Shown: piece after piece, positions 12,221 to 26,700 of the stretch
How the letters are laid out: each line of letters opens with the position of its first letter
How positions within the stretch are numbered: position 1 is the first letter of the stretch
Assembly: GCA_013365325.1 (NCBI GenBank)
Contig: JABVXV010000030.1
Span: 186,001-250,000, forward strand
From: Dipetalonema caudispina
Lineage: Eukaryota > Nematoda > Chromadorea > Rhabditida > Onchocercidae
Direction: 5' to 3'
DNA: 64,000 bases
Made by a program: the position numbers and the translations under genes
Notes under the pieces: model-generated
What the model was told of the DNA's origin: nothing
The model's database searches: none
The model's input: only the letters and a program-made list of their open reading frames with translations

Positions 12221-13401
12221 ATGAATGTAGAAAAAATCAAGAAGTTGCAACAGAATGCAGCTCAGGTGCGGACAGGTGGTAAGGTAAGATTAATTTTGAT
12301 TGGAGTTAAGGTTGATTTTTATTAGAGTTAGGGCTCATTTAATTAGTTGATGAAGACCCGTTAGATTTAATAACATTTCATATGTCAATTTCGAAATAAT
12401 TGCTTTTTTGTTTCAGGGCACTGCACGCAGGAAGAAGAAGGTCGTCCATAAGACCGCAGCCACGGATGACAAAAAATTGCAGAGCAATCTCAAGAAACTT
12501 TCAGTTACAAACATTCCTGGAATTGAAGAGGTTCCATATAATCTGTCTTTTCTTTTTTTTCACTGCTTTCAATTTCTTATTAATCACTTCAATGTTCGTA
12601 AGTTTATTTTATGAAGTATCTAGGTCAATATGATAAAGGATGATGGAACGGTGATACATTTCAATAATCCAAAAGTACAGGCATCTGTTCCAGCGAACAC
12701 ATTCTCGGTGACAGGAAGTGCTGAAAATAAACGTAAGTTCTTTCATATGTCGTATTACATTGTCTTTGTTTGCTTTTATTCTTGTATTTGTAAAAAATAA
12801 ATTCAAGATATTATTATCATGTCGCTTTAGAAATTACTGAAATGTTGCCTGGTATTCTCAATCAGTTGGGTGCAGAATCACTGACACACTTGAAAAAGTT
12901 AGCAAACAACGTCACTAGTCAGTTCAAATCTAACGATGACGACGATGTTCCAGGTTGGTTTTTTTTTTGAAAAGTTAATTCCAACAAATCCAAGGAAATA
13001 AAGTGGCATAATCTTTGGAAAATAATGAATTACCAAGCGGCACTAACAATGACACTTTGTCTGCAAAGTGATGGTTCACGGAAACATCATAAAAAGTGGA
13101 AATTAAAGAGAATGGAGGGTATAAGATGGTTCTAGTTGAATCATTCAAGAAATTAAGAGCTGAAAACCACTTTGAATTTGGAACTGTTCTTTAAAAACGT
13201 ACGATAAGTAGTAAGTATTAGTCGGTATGGAAAACAAGAATTCTTCAAAGCTTATATATACGTTTAGATCTTGTTGGTGATTTCGATGAGGCATCAAAGA
13301 ATGAATCTAAAGTTGGTGATTGCAAGCATGAGCATGGACACGAACATGGACAAAATTTCCATCATGAAGGTGGAGAAATGGAAGCTAAACTGGCTGCTTG
13401 A
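12221..13401 (+). CDS. BTF3: Nascent polypeptide-associated complex subunit beta
   Basis: Beta subunit of NAC (C. elegans icd-1, human BTF3), a ribosome-bound cytosolic chaperone that binds emerging chains and prevents mistargeting to the ER. Five exons in phase: 12221-12283, 12417-12530, 12624-12732, 12831-12953 and 13268-13401, giving 180 residues. The N-terminus ([20 protein letters not shown]) leads to the basic ribosome-contact motif RRKKKVV (from residue 25). The NAC domain follows: [34 protein letters not shown] and [13 protein letters not shown]. The tail after residue 136 is unusual in being histidine-rich ([18 protein letters not shown]) where family members usually have an acidic tail. 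The donor of exon 2 (gttcca) is a weak match, but phase and the conserved EEVNM junction require it. Confidence 0.95.
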
Positions 13402-14970
13402 AAATACTGTTGAAATTCTGCGACACTTGCTTAGCGTATTCTCTGGTAGAAGGTGTTTTTCTAGATCATTCATTGTTTTTTGAAACCTTCTTATTCCCAC
13501 ACCAGCTGTTCAAAATTAAGTTTCATGAATCTTCTATTAGTTGTGTGATGGGACTGGGCACATTCGTTATGATGCAAAATTTATTGAGTGGGAAGATTTA
13601 TTGCTGTGTTTCGTGGGCATAGATCGTTTGCGTTTTTTGGTTAAATGCTTTTCTCTTTCTGATATTTAATATATGTTTGTTATTTTATATATACAAATTA
13701 CATTTCTCCGAATAAAAAAAAGAAAGCTGGATTTTTCCAACTGGTCAGCCTTAGGGATCACTCGATGAAAAAAAGCTGGAATAAACACTGGTCGTTTTTT
13801 GTTGACTTATTGCTCTTAAGCATAAACAACTATGTTTGATTTTCCCATTTAGTTTGATTTGTTCAATAATTTTTTTTTTCTTGACGAAATTCAATTTTTC
13901 GATAAAATAAATGTTTGAATAATCCTGTTTTACCATATAATCCTGTTTGCAATCGACTTGTTGATGCACGGTGATGGCGCTCTTGTTTTTTCTGTTTTAC
14001 ATGATCAGAGTGTTCATAATGATAAGTTCGGTGTATGGTCAATAAAAGTTGAAAGTTTGGTGTAATTACGAAATTACAATCTCAATGGTATCGTGACACT
14101 GATTATTCTCTGGGTTCGCATAGCACTGCAAAGAAAGGTGATTAAGATTTCAAAATGTAATGACCAAAAAAAGGTAGTTTCTGATAAATGGTAAAGTTGT
14201 GGGATTAATGTAGCAGGATTGTGGTACATTCTTTGCTTAAAGTTATTGCAACTACTCAAGTTATTAACACCTGAGAAATATCTACAGTTTTACGCAGCGA
14301 AAGGACGAGAGCACGTAAATACTGAATGGTTACACAATATCACTGTTTCTGTCTGATCTAATTAAACGTTGCGTCATGCGAGCAGTTTATATTTCGATTA
14401 TTAATGAGTGTAGTATATTTATTAGCATAGTGTATTTATTGGTACAATTTAAAAGTGATTTGGAATAAAATATTCAATTGTTTAATTGAGCTTCTCAAAA
14501 TTGACTTAGTTATTTGCATAATCCAACAGCAAATTAATACTATGGTTTTATTCACTGTAGTGTAAAATATATATATGGGGCATTCTATATTAACATGAGG
14601 AACGTATCACGTGTCGGATTAAGATTAATCGTCTTTGTGTTATTGATTCTTCCTGATCAGCTATTCAGGTTCGGTTTTTTAGAGGATTGAGGATTGAACC
14701 ACACTCGTAGTAGCCATCAAAATGATTTTCGAAAACTGTGAGTAGCTTTTCCCATATTTTGACAGTATAATTTGGTTTGATTAAAGAATAATAAATAAAT
14801 AGTGAGCAGTAATGAGGGACGTTCCAGATCGTTTATCCCATTTTCGATGCTGATACGTCGGGGATGGCTGAGTAAAATTATGTACAAATTATATGATTTA
14901 GGAACATTATTTTCTCTAATGTAATATTGGAAATGAACAAGTGAAACATTGGGAATTGTGTTTCTGCGTC
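13402..14970. other. Intergenic between NAC-beta and TRAPPC13
   Basis: Probable NAC-beta 3' UTR followed by AT-rich sequence leading to the TRAPPC13 start. No supported exon or RNA gene was seen. Confidence 0.55.
13711..13716 (+). terminator. Poly(A) signal AATAAA after NAC-beta
   Basis: AATAAA lies 310 nt after the NAC-beta stop codon within an A-rich run. It is the clearest signal downstream, but a nearer non-canonical signal cannot be excluded. Confidence 0.35.
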
Positions 14971-17900
14971 ATGGCCGAGGCAATGAAGGAACAGATTCTG
15001 ACACTCAAAGGTTAAATATGTTTTTTATTTTCGGTTTTTAAAAGAATGGAATTCAAAGAAAATGTTTAAATCTGTGGATTCTGGATTAGTATTTTTTGTA
15101 GTGATGCGCCTTGCTCGTCCCAAATTTTACGAAAATATTTGTATGCCAGTTGATCCAGCTGATACAACTAGCCAGCTCATTGGCTCTGCTCTTTGTCGTT
15201 TAACTGGACAGGAAGCTGCTGATGTACCTATTGGAAGATATCTTATGGCACCGCAAAAATTTGAGTAGGTCTATAGAAGATTCGTAGTCGAACTAGCAAT
15301 GTTTGCATTACTTTTTGCATTTTTGCATTTATGTTTGCATAAATGTTTGCATTTATCATTTCTGGCCATGGAGACTCAAAATAGACCCTAATGATTATAC
15401 AATTGCGACGATAGAGCAGCTAAATTTGAAATTTATTATTTTGGAATAAGATTTGAACACTATATGACCTCATGTGCAATTTATATGGAAATTGTGGCTA
15501 CCAGTCATTGTTAAGAATTTTACAGCAGATAAAGAGCTTCAAGAAATATGACCTTTATTTAAAAAAAAGTTCTTTAATTATTGCAGGAACATTTATTTGG
15601 GTGAAACCTTTACTTTCTATGTTTGCGTACAAAATATAAGCGATAAGGTTGCGACGGATATATGTATCAAGGTAAATACATATATTTTAAATTTCTAGAA
15701 ACAAAAGTTTATCAAAAGCTTCCTTAACTCTTGAGCTTATCACATCAGCTTTCTATAAAATCATTTTATCGATTTCAAAATCTTTTCATGTCTTGCAGAC
15801 TGATTTGCAAACCACAAGCCAGCGTAATGCTCTACCGTCCAAGTTGCAAGAAGCGAATGCTGTGCTTGAACCAGGGAAATGTTTGGGGGAAGTTATTACT
15901 CATGAAATCAAAGAAATTGGGCAGCACATGTATGTCTTACTTGATGTAAATTTGAGTTTTGGAAAAGTGGTTAAAATCTTGGTGAACGGTAGAGATGAAC
16001 TGTTCAGAATATTTAGAAATAGATTTACCATTGTAGTCCTTTTATGACCTTCCATATTTATTGGAAAAGTAAGCCGAATGATTTGCTTGAGGTCTTCGAA
16101 CTTCATCAGCTAGTTCTACTGCGAGATGGGTCCTTATCAAGCTTGCAGGCAGGAGCTCAAATTGATCACTTTTACAAGTTTTCCATTCCTTGTATTGATA
16201 TCTTCGAGATCACGACTTTATTTTTCTTTCTCTGTTTTAAAGTTAGATCATTCTTTTAACATTTTGTTATATTTGTATCACCTGATTTTTCGGATCTTAT
16301 GGTATTTGTTCCAATCATAGTTGTATATCAAAAAATAAAATTGAGGCTTTTTCACCCACACTTATAGTTTCATGACTTTTACATCCTTCATTGATCTGTA
16401 TCTTTGTTATCGGTTTTCACAGAATATAAGAGATTTGTTTATTTCATTAATTTTGCAGATTAGTGTGTGCCGTGAGTTACAAAACACCTAAGAATGAAAT
16501 GTATTTCCGGAAATTTTTCAAATTTCCAGTTACGAAACCAATTGATGTTCGGACAAAGTTTTATAATGCAGAGGTAAGTGTCACAGAATGTATCCTTTTT
16601 CATTGAGTGCTGTATTATGACAGGTGCAATTTTAGAAGTACTTCGTAGTTTCCAATAAAATATTGTAATTATTTTATTTCGAAGAATCAAAATCTTTGAG
16701 ATAGTTACGTTTTTCGCATGCTCAAATATTGCTTGTGTGAAACAACTGTTGACATATGAACAGCCCTTTTCTCGATGTTAAGATGAGATCTTCAAATTCC
16801 AAACCCAATTCCTCTCTTATAAGTCTTGCATTTTGGTACTTGTTCAAGAAATTAAGAACGAAGACTTTTATGTTTCTGACTTTGAGAATTGTCCTTATGA
16901 CTTCGTCCGTGTGTTTAATGTAGTTTGCTTTGCATGAGTATGCGGAAGAATGGTGTGTATAATCAATGGCATTTGAATTACAGGATAACCTGGTAAGCTC
17001 GTTTGCATTTACAGCTAGATGTTTGAAAATTTGTTTAACTTTCAAAAAATTAAAGTCCTAAAAAAATAATTTTTTCTACATCAACAAATAATGAGTTCTA
17101 AAAGTTTTTAAGCTTTTTTATAAACCTAAAGCATAGAAGTAAGAACAGTTGATAGAATTCATCTAAAAAAGGTTAAATCTTTACTAGGCAAGGAACAGAC
17201 CACATTCCGTTTATTTTTAAATCCGCTTTCTTATGATAATTAACGACGTTTGCAGAACAATGATGTTTATTTGGAAGCACAAATTCAAAATACTTCTGAA
17301 CTGCCAATGGTTCTAGAGAAAGTAATCCTGGAACCATCCGACTTCTATATAAGTTCTGAGATCTCACCTCCTGAAACAGAGTATTCATTTCTTTTCCACT
17401 TCACTTATTTCTTCCACTCTTTTTTTTTTCCTCGCGAACATCAATGCAAAGGAAAATATATCTACGGGATCCATTACACAATCGTTTAGTATTGAGGATA
17501 TTAGTTTCCCATCAAAATTTATATTGCTTTCGAAATATTGTTGTATCATAAAGATGAAAAATGATACAAAATCATGTCTTCGTCACTGTAAGAATACAAG
17601 CTGATTATATTACTAATTCTATATTACTGATCAGTAATTAGTGAAGATGTTGTCTCTAGAAATGAAGGTATGGAGCAATCTTATCTCAATCCAACTGATA
17701 TTCGGCAGTACCTCTTTTGTCTGAAACCAAAAACAGCAGATTATTCCCTCAATTATTTTAGGTACGTTTCATTAAAATTTCATCTTTGCCAAAGAGTTAT
17801 TTTACTATGTGGAAAAGCGAAATATGGTTAGATTAAGGCAAATTTGATAAGATAGTTATTTACAATGAATTTCGCAGAAGTTTAACAAGTAAAAACTAAA

Positions 17901-19292
17901 AGCAATAAATTTAGATAAAGGCTTTTTGAATTCATTTATTGAAAATTATATATTGAATCTTGCTTACGGAAAATTCCATTATCCGTTTTTTTTTCCTTAA
18001 TGTCATATTGATTAATCTTAATGAAGTAGTAGCAATAAGGGTCACATTTTTCTGCCATTTGAGAAAAGGGACATCAATTGGAAAGCTGGATATGGTTTGG
18101 CGAACAAGCATGGGAGAGAGAGGCCGCCTACAAACGAGTGCTCTGCAACGAATGGTTTGTTGCAATTCCGATATTTGTTATATTCATTCGTTATTTCAGT
18201 CCATTGGTAGATGTATAGTTTATAGAAGCTTAAGGAGATAGGAAATTTGATTGTTTGCGAAATTTAAATTTCCAGGCTCCAGGATATGGTGATTTGCGAC
18301 TGACGATTGAAAAAATACCAGCAACGGCGAAGGTCTTGCAACCATTTAGTATGGTGTGTCGGCTTCATAACTGCAGGTAGTTCCTTCGTTAGAATGTAAA
18401 TTTACCTGAACAAAGCGTAGCTTACTTAGTTTACAGTTAATTCCTTTCATGTTATAAATTCTTTAGTAATTTAAAATTCAAGATGTTTATCTTGTTATGT
18501 GTTGGATTTTGAAATGATGAATTACAATTTCAGCGAACGATCACTGGATTTAGTGCTGACTTTAGACGATAAACTGCAACCAAACATTGCGTTTTGTTCA
18601 ACTAGCGGTGTTGAGTTGGGACAGTTGCCACCAAACAGTACGACAGACTTTTCCCTGGAGTTATTACCGTTAACTCCTGGATTACAAGTATTTTTCTATC
18701 AGTTTACTAAGTGAATTGAATATTAAACTGTAAACAAATGAAAAAGAAAAAGCATTGGGGATGGAATTCGGTGGTGGTAAATATGCAGAAAATGCGTTAC
18801 ATTCAAATATTCAATCTGCTTGTTTTGAAACAACAGGGAATCCATCCTGTAGGATAATTGCTGTTCTCCAGCATAAATCAATTTATTACTCTATCAGTCT
18901 TAATGGAATTTCCATTAGATGGGAACAGAGATTCATCAGTTCACGCAACCTCTAGTAATTATTAATCCTTGGGTAAAACTAATAACTGTCTGGGAGAAGT
19001 AGTGCTCAGGATCTTAATTGTCCAATTTCAAATTCCTACAACCTCCTTGAATTCTTGTAGGTCATCGCATTTTGGACTGTAATGACCTACCTTAGATAAT
19101 TGTTACTATCGTCAAAGTCTTTTAAGCACGCAGTAACACTGTTCATATTCTTCGCCATATTTAATGTTTCTTATTGTTTTCTAGTTTGATGATAATTTTT
19201 GATTTTAGTCAGTTTCTGGTATTCGAGTCACGGACACATTCCTGAGGAGAACATACGAACATGATGATATTGCTCAAGTGTTCGTGGCATAG
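14971..19292 (+). CDS. TRAPPC13: TRAPP complex subunit 13
   Basis: Subunit of the TRAPP vesicle-tethering complex acting in ER-Golgi and Golgi traffic in the cytosol. Eleven exons join in phase: 14971-15010, 15102-15264, 15587-15671, 15799-15929, 16459-16573, 17256-17380, 17642-17761, 18064-18154, 18276-18376, 18534-18687 and 19209-19292, giving 402 residues (human about 417). Conserved blocks in order are [75 protein letters not shown] (about residue 150), [51 protein letters not shown] and the C-terminal [20 protein letters not shown]. The first exon is short; its ATG context and phase fit. The donor of exon 6 (17381) was chosen because it alone restores phase. Introns hold several unrelated short open frames. 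The gene runs tail to tail with the uncharacterised minus-strand gene at 20739-30012. Confidence 0.94.
15302..15352 (+). repeat. Five TTTGCAT words in about 50 bp
   Basis: TTTGCAT occurs at 15302, 15314, 15322, 15334 and 15346 inside the second intron of TRAPPC13. The reverse complement ATGCAAA is the core of the POU-domain octamer site, so a binding cluster is possible. Simple slippage of a short word is an equally good explanation. Confidence 0.65.
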
Positions 19293-20738
19293 TTTTTAAT
19301 ACTGGCTGTGTATTAATTATAATTCAGTAATGAATGATTTGTTATCATGGATTGCAAATATCATACCCTTTATAACAAGTTGCAAAATCGTACAGATTTG
19401 TCTAATTATCATCACTTATCTGTTGATAACTGATACTCATCAACGTGAGGAGAGTGGATATAGGAACTACCGGATGTATCTGAAGAGATTGTAATATTTC
19501 TTGTAACTATCGAAGCCAGATTTCGCATTATTTCAGGAAACCTCCGATTACAGTGTCAACTTTTTGAAGCTTTTTGCGAAGGGGTGATTCTGCCTGTAAG
19601 ATTGTGAGAAGTTGTATGAAATTCCCCAAAAAATATGTTTGCTAGCAACCATCGAAATTAGGAAACTCGGCCGACTTCCTCAAAGTTTTAAAATTGCAGA
19701 TTCGGACCACTGTATGAACGTGAGGGCTGTCGCAGTTATAAATCGAGATTGTTTAAAGTAAGGAAAGAACAAATATGTGAAAAATATTGGCGTGTCATCA
19801 TTAGACGCACATTTTATCCAATCTGAAAACCAATTCAGCAACCAGCGCTTATTTTTAAATTGTTTATTATTTACAAGAGTAAGAAATTTTATCTGCCCAT
19901 CAAGCAAAATATATTTCACAAAAGAGACATAAGAATAGATGCAAAACAGGAATATAAACAATGGAATAAACTTCCTCAATCAACCGAAATCAGCTGAATG
20001 AATCGGCTAATAATACATAAGATAGCAAGAAATAGATAGGGGAGCGACTAAGAAAGTTTATTTTTACAGAAGCTACAAAAATTTTGCAATATTATATAAA
20101 GAAAACTTCCGAAAAGGTGTTCTGGAAATGTGAGCGTTGCTTAAATTCTCTTGAACTTTTCTTTGCAATGAGCTCAAAGATAAAGCAGCATGGAAGTGAA
20201 AAGAACTTAAGTCAACGTTTAAAGCACGTTTCTTTCTTCGGATCCAACAACTGCAAAAGTTGAAAATTCACTTACATAGATTTAACACAAGAACGAGATC
20301 CAGCTTAAATTCCGTTAGAGAGAGAGAGTAAATATTGATTAGTATTAGTAAAATCTACTGCCGCAAATTCATAGAAATCGATAAGTAAAAAAAGGAGGAA
20401 ACTGCCCCCGATTCCATATTTGACGAAACAAATAACAGTTCTTTTCTTTACAAAGGCGAAAAATTATGGAGAAATTGATAATCAATTTTTTCATGCGGAA
20501 AGTTATTCAATTCGAATTTGGCCTAATCGAAACATCGGCGTTGTCACGCTCGGCATCACTCACAGTGCTTCTGCTGGATGAAAACGCAGTATCAGATGTA
20601 TGGGGAAGATCATTTGGTGCAACTGAAAAAATACACGACGTGAAGAACCCAAAAATGACCGATATTTCTCCAAAGAGACTTTCATTGATCTTATGTGAAA
20701 CTTCCGCATGAAATGTCATCACAATGATATCTCCAGCT
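19293..20738. other. Convergent intergenic region
   Basis: Lies between the 3' ends of TRAPPC13 (plus) and the uncharacterised minus-strand gene, so it should hold two 3' UTRs. An open frame at 20507-20764 on the minus strand overlaps the last exon of the latter in another phase and was not used. No other supported feature was seen. Confidence 0.5.
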
Positions 20739-23700
20739 TCATTTTTCACAGGAGGCATTGCCAATGGCTATTTTGATTGGTAAAGGGTGTTACTAACCTT
20801 GTCCAGATAGCGCAGTGAAATCAACCATAACATTGTCAATCAGTGTTTGCAAGTATTCTGAAACATTATCACTGAATTAGAGAATTTTTTATTAATAACC
20901 ATTTTTACATTAATTTAATTTGAGTTACTCGAAAATTAAAGCAAACAACTTTCTGAAGAATTAGAGCAAACTTTTCATGTTGAAATAGTCTCTCCACGTT
21001 GAATTTGGCTGATTGAGTATATCTTCCAGTTCTTGAACAAACTGCCTTATACGTTTTACCCTATCATCGAATGGACCACCCTCCGGAACATACATCCATT
21101 CTGAGCACAACTTTCCCACATAATTTTTTTCCGAAATCATAAGCAAATGGTCATACTGCGTTTTCAATTTGTCCATTTTTGCTGGGCCACTTAGTGATGC
21201 CTCTTTTCGAAATGCTACCTGAAATTTGCCCATTTTATTCAGAAAAACATGCAAAACCACGATCTTAAACATCCTCTTAAATACAGTAAAAGAGGAAAAT
21301 TCTTCTCGAAAACTGAGCTATGTACAGAAACTTTCCATTTTATACTTGAGAGGAACATAAAAGTATCTGGAATTTTTTCTTGCATTCAATAGGGTTTCTC
21401 AAATTTTTTCCTAAACGACAAGGAAAAAAATTGGTCTGATCCAACAATTAAATAAACTGATATACAGCTCTTTACTTAAAAAACTGAAAACGAAGAAGGG
21501 AAAAAATTAAGAAGCAATCCTTTTACGCAGAGAGCAAATCGCGCCATTGTTCAATACCAATCCACTTCAATTCAAGCACCAAATAGTTCTATTATACACT
21601 TATGCAAAAAGAGGCCAAAATAATTTCTCTACTCACTTGTCGCCACGGACCACAATCTCCATCTTCATTCTGTTCTCCGGAAGCACCTCCAGAGGCAATA
21701 TCTTGTGAGCTACACGGTCCGGTACTCGACAAACGATTGACAGAATCATTTGAATAAATACCCGATGTACTACTATGGTTTATCACCCGTTCGTTCGAAC
21801 TACTAATATCATCTGGATATGTCAATAAATCGACGGACGATATTTGTTCCTGTTGTGCAACTTTCGGCAACATTGATCGCTGCTGTTCAGTTGTATTTTC
21901 CGTTTCCTTAACAATTTCTGTTTGATAACAGACAAACCTTACAACAACTATCATGCAACAAATTAGATATCTGATGAGAAAAAAAAAGCGGAATTTTCAA
22001 GAACTTTACTTACCTTGTTCTTTCTTTCTTCAGTAATTAGTTGCCCGCTTGTTCCACCAGTCTAGAAGGTATAAAATTTGTGACAAATATAATGAGAACT
22101 ATAAATCTAATTTAAAAGACAGAAATATTTCTTAGATTCATAGAGATTCAAAAACAAACCTTGCGATTAGTCCAAAGTTCATATACACGTCTGCTTACTT
22201 CTTTAGTAGTACCATTTTTCCAGGTGCCGATATATCGAAATACATCATGTACTATTCCATCAGGTTCATATTTGAATTCGTGCTCAGCTGTTACGTTAAC
22301 TAAATCGAGATCCACAAGCCTGTTTGAAATATAATAACTTTATTCGAAGTGACAACATCTACAGACAGCTTATAATACTTTTTCGTTTCAAGTTGCCAAC
22401 AAGAAAACGACACACTGCAAAGAGTTAGATTTATTTTAATTACCGAGGAAGTCATCCTCGTCAATTTAACAAATGAGTCAATTTTTTAGCGCTAATTGAT
22501 CACTTAACACCATGAAACATGCAATCAATATATCAATATGAAAAATGAAATTCAACATCTCAACTATATTGCTCAGCAAATTACAGGTGAATTCAATGAT
22601 GGAATCGATATTTTAGTTTTCAAAACTTGAAGATAGATTACCGTTAAAAGGAAATCAACTATTTCAAGAATTTGATTATTGGATGGTCTTGCCACAAAAG
22701 CAGAATAATATGACTTTCGAAAATTAGCTTTATCTTACATTTCGGCATCAGTGTTTGAGGACCAGCAAGTACGGTCATTTGCATCCATACCATCATCTTC
22801 TGGGATTACTACAATTGTTTCCATGTTTGATAATTCCCTAAAATAGTTGGCTTGGTCTTTTTTTTAATTTCAGACATACAAGTGACGTGAGTTCTGCCTT
22901 AAAGTTCCGATCAAACTTTGCATCCTTCTATTCTCATCAAAAGGGACACTGACTGTATTTTGCAGCAGCCCCATAGACACTCGTATTTTTGCGATACTTG
23001 ACTTCTTGAACTCACATTGATGATGCTGACGAATCAGTCTTTTTTTCACGCTTTCGTTTGCGGGCACTACTGTGCTGCGATGTTTCCTTCAGTTTCTCTA
23101 TTGCTTTTGAGCTATTCCCTTTGGAAGTTTTTGTTCGTTCGCGCATCATCGTTTTTTTCTTTTTTTCCTCTTCTTTTTCCTCGTCATCGAATATGAATCT
23201 GCGAAAGATCTATTAATGAAAAACTTTAGAAATGCATAATTATACAACTGGAAAAACCAGTAGAATGCTGAAATCCTCAACATATCACGTGCAAAACAAA
23301 AAGATGACAATAGTTTCTTACTGTTCTGGTTTGCAGATAGTAATATTTAATTCATTTAATGAATACAGAAAACAATTAGTTACCTTTGTGGTGCTTTAAT
23401 ATGACGCTTTGGGCGATTCGGAGCCAACATTTCGATGCTGCCATCATTTCTAGCCGATTTCGTTTCTCTTTCCAGCTCATTCTTACCAGATTCAGTTGTT
23501 TCTTCAGTCAACTGTTTTTGTTTCTTTTGAGGTGGCATCTCGTCCAATTCCTGCTTAATTTCATTTTTCGAAGACTTTATGCCACTTGAGCTTGAAATCT
23601 GAGAAGCAATTTCTGCTAACCCCACTGAAACGGCAGGATTCGAACTGTGTGCTGCAACTGAGGCAGCAAACTGTGCTCGAAGTCTTCTAATTTCCGAAGT

Positions 23701-26700
23701 TTCAAAAAGAGTTAGATCAACTCGACGACCTAAAAGTACTCAGTATGATTGTCATCTACAAGCAATGAACATCTGAAAATCATATTAACTTACATAACTG
23801 AAAAACCCATAAAGTCACGTCAACTACTTAAAATTGGACAAAACGATAACTTATAATGAAAGTCCTAGTTTGTAAGAAAATTTCCCTTCAAATATTGGAT
23901 ATAGCAGTTTGAACAAGTAGTATAAATTACAAATTTTGACAATCTCACTAAAAAATCTGTCGCATTACATTTCGGAGCACATTCCAAAGGACTGCACATA
24001 ATACACTTTTCATTTGTTTAGGAAGTGTAGCACTGTATATTCCCATAGATAATCTTAGTCAGTGCTGAGAATAATTTTGGAAAACATGAAAATTGTTATC
24101 ACTCTCTTTAGCAACCCTTTGCTATATAAATTTTCCACATTCATGGACTTCTTTAATTATTCTTATCCAATCAAAATCTGTCAATATTTGTTCTTCAGAC
24201 TATGCCTTATACATTTGGGAATTTTTCCTTTTTAAACATGCATTTATACAAAAGTATTCTAAAAAAACATATCTATACTTTGATCTCAAACATCCAATAT
24301 TGATTGTTAAGAATAAATAATTATTGCTAATGCCGTAGTACTAATATAGTGATTTCAAAGCATTTTACCTGGAATCTTGGTATTCCAGTAAATTTCATTT
24401 AAGGGTTGTAGCTGGTTAATGCACCGCGGAGACTTTGGAAATAAATTATTTCATGTTATCCACTCTCAAAAACCTCCGAAAACTGCGTTTCTGTTAAATA
24501 GTTACTAATTTCAACATGCGGTACTTTGAGATTATCCTCATTCTTTCCTCTTTTACAGATTATGAATATGTCAATTAGAGAGATAGTAATAAGATGTGTG
24601 TATTATATAATCAAAAGATGTTAAGGAATAAAATGTCCATAAAGGGCAAGTTTCCCATAATTGTGAGGATAAAACTGTACTGCCTTGATTTTGTTCAGAC
24701 AAAATAGGCAACAGATGGATATTGATTATGAATAGTTTGAAAAATCAATTTAAGGAAGACCAAAAATCTCAAGAACGAGGAGGCGATTCTAAATAGAATT
24801 ACTTCGTTGTATTTCGGTCGAAAAAACAATAGCGAATTCAGTCTTCTAAAATCAAAAATAAGATTCTATGTTTATTGATACAGAGACTGAAATGACATGA
24901 CATAAACAGTTTAAGAAGCACTATTTATCCCTTTCGTCAAAAGATTTCAATTTTACTCTATCGGTAGGAAGAAAAAGAGTTAGACTGGTACTGTAATAAA
25001 ACGAACCAGAAATGCTGAACACGCAGATTCAATAATTTAATTGATAAAAGTCATCTCACTTTTACGAGTATCCACTTTAAAAGTGTCTGTCCATATTTCC
25101 AACTGTTTCCCGAATATGAAGATAAAAAGATGTAATAATATTCATCCCTCTGATAATTAGCAAAGAGCGATTGAAGCAGGAATACACACCCTCGTTCCTA
25201 ACATAGTATCTCAGAAACAGATGAATATATGTAAAATTTTCCGGAAAATAAGTGAATATCCTAAAAAAGCCACATACTTACCTGTTTTTGCTTCGTGCCT
25301 TTGAATTATCAATGCTTGTAGAAGCCCTACTGCTTCATGAATGTTGCCTGAAAATTGCTGCAGGTCTGAGCTTATAATTTAGAAATTAATTTAAAGCAAC
25401 ATAGAGGTCTACTTGCTGGACAAGTTTCACCTCTGTAAAGGTACCGAATGCCCTGTTCATCACTATGAATAACAAATATATCGTAGAACATAATCGACAG
25501 CATAATGAAATGTAAAACAGCTGATTAACACTGTAATTCATCAATAATTCTAAATGTCAATGGTGGAAAGTCGTTTTAAGACAAAACTTCATAAAATCTT
25601 TACTGATTGAAAAGCTTTTTTAAAAAACTTACGGAATTTCAAGCCACGTCGTAAATCCGCAAGTGTTTTTGGTAACGGGACTTCAAGTACAGCTCGATAA
25701 CTCCTACATGAGTTCAGAACAGCTTCAATAGCATCCAGTATTGGCTTGTCATCTTTGACTGAAAGTAGAAATCCATTTGCATTGGATTTTAGATATCAGA
25801 TATCTGTTTTCTTTTCTTACAAAAAACTTTTGCATATATCAGAAAAAGGGAAAGAATTCTTGCATTTCGGTGTTTCCGTTTTAGCAAATGCTGCCCACAA
25901 TGCCTCCACTGCTACAACTTCTTGCAATTCCAATCGATTTTTTTCATCTTCTGCAAAAAATTGTTGCATTTTCCTATCAATTAGGCAATATCTGGAAATA
26001 TCAAGTTATAAATTAATACGAATAAAGAACAACCCCATCCTTCAACCTATCCTGGAGAAGTGAACACAGGTGGAAGCAAACAATCGTAGCTCATCAATCT
26101 ATCTGGTAAAATTGACCTGTCAAGTTAGATGGTTTAATCGCCACGGGTCGAGGAATTTCAGCTTCAGTTGTTAAACCAGATCTATCTGGCATGCTCGCTC
26201 CACTGTCTCTTGCTGCAGCAAGCTGCATCGTATTCGTGACCTCTGATGGGTCACACGTCACTTGTCCTGCTCTGGAATTCGGTGTCGCAGTTGTAGCAGA
26301 TTTTACATCATCATCCAGATAGTCCCTCACTTTCAGCAATATGGAAGAAGTGTTTGAAGAAAACTTCCCCGGTGATTTCGATGGTTCTCGAAAACTCGTC
26401 TCCCTATCCAGTTTCTTTTTGAAAACTTTGGGTGATTTCGATTCGAAAATAACCCATTTGTTGGTGAGTGATTCCAAGCCATTATTACACATTTCCTCTT
26501 TTAGCAGCACATTCCGATGTAAAAGAACGTCTGAAATGAATCTGTTGTGTTCTGCTCAACTGCTCATATGAGCTGGGAAACTATCATCAACTCCAGGAAT
26601 GTCCCGATAGTAATACGATCCTTAAACATGGACCATAAATAGTGTTGGTGATTAGAACATTTCATTTAACAGATGCTACTCACTGGCTGATATTAATCAG

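Noticed and set aside
14685..14705. GGATTGAACC, resembling a tRNA T-arm on the minus strand
   Set aside because: No acceptor, D-arm or anticodon stem could be folded around it.
20507..20764. 85-codon minus-strand frame as the last exon of the large gene
   Set aside because: The preceding exon ends in phase 1, which enters a different frame and stops at 20739; using this frame would break phase.
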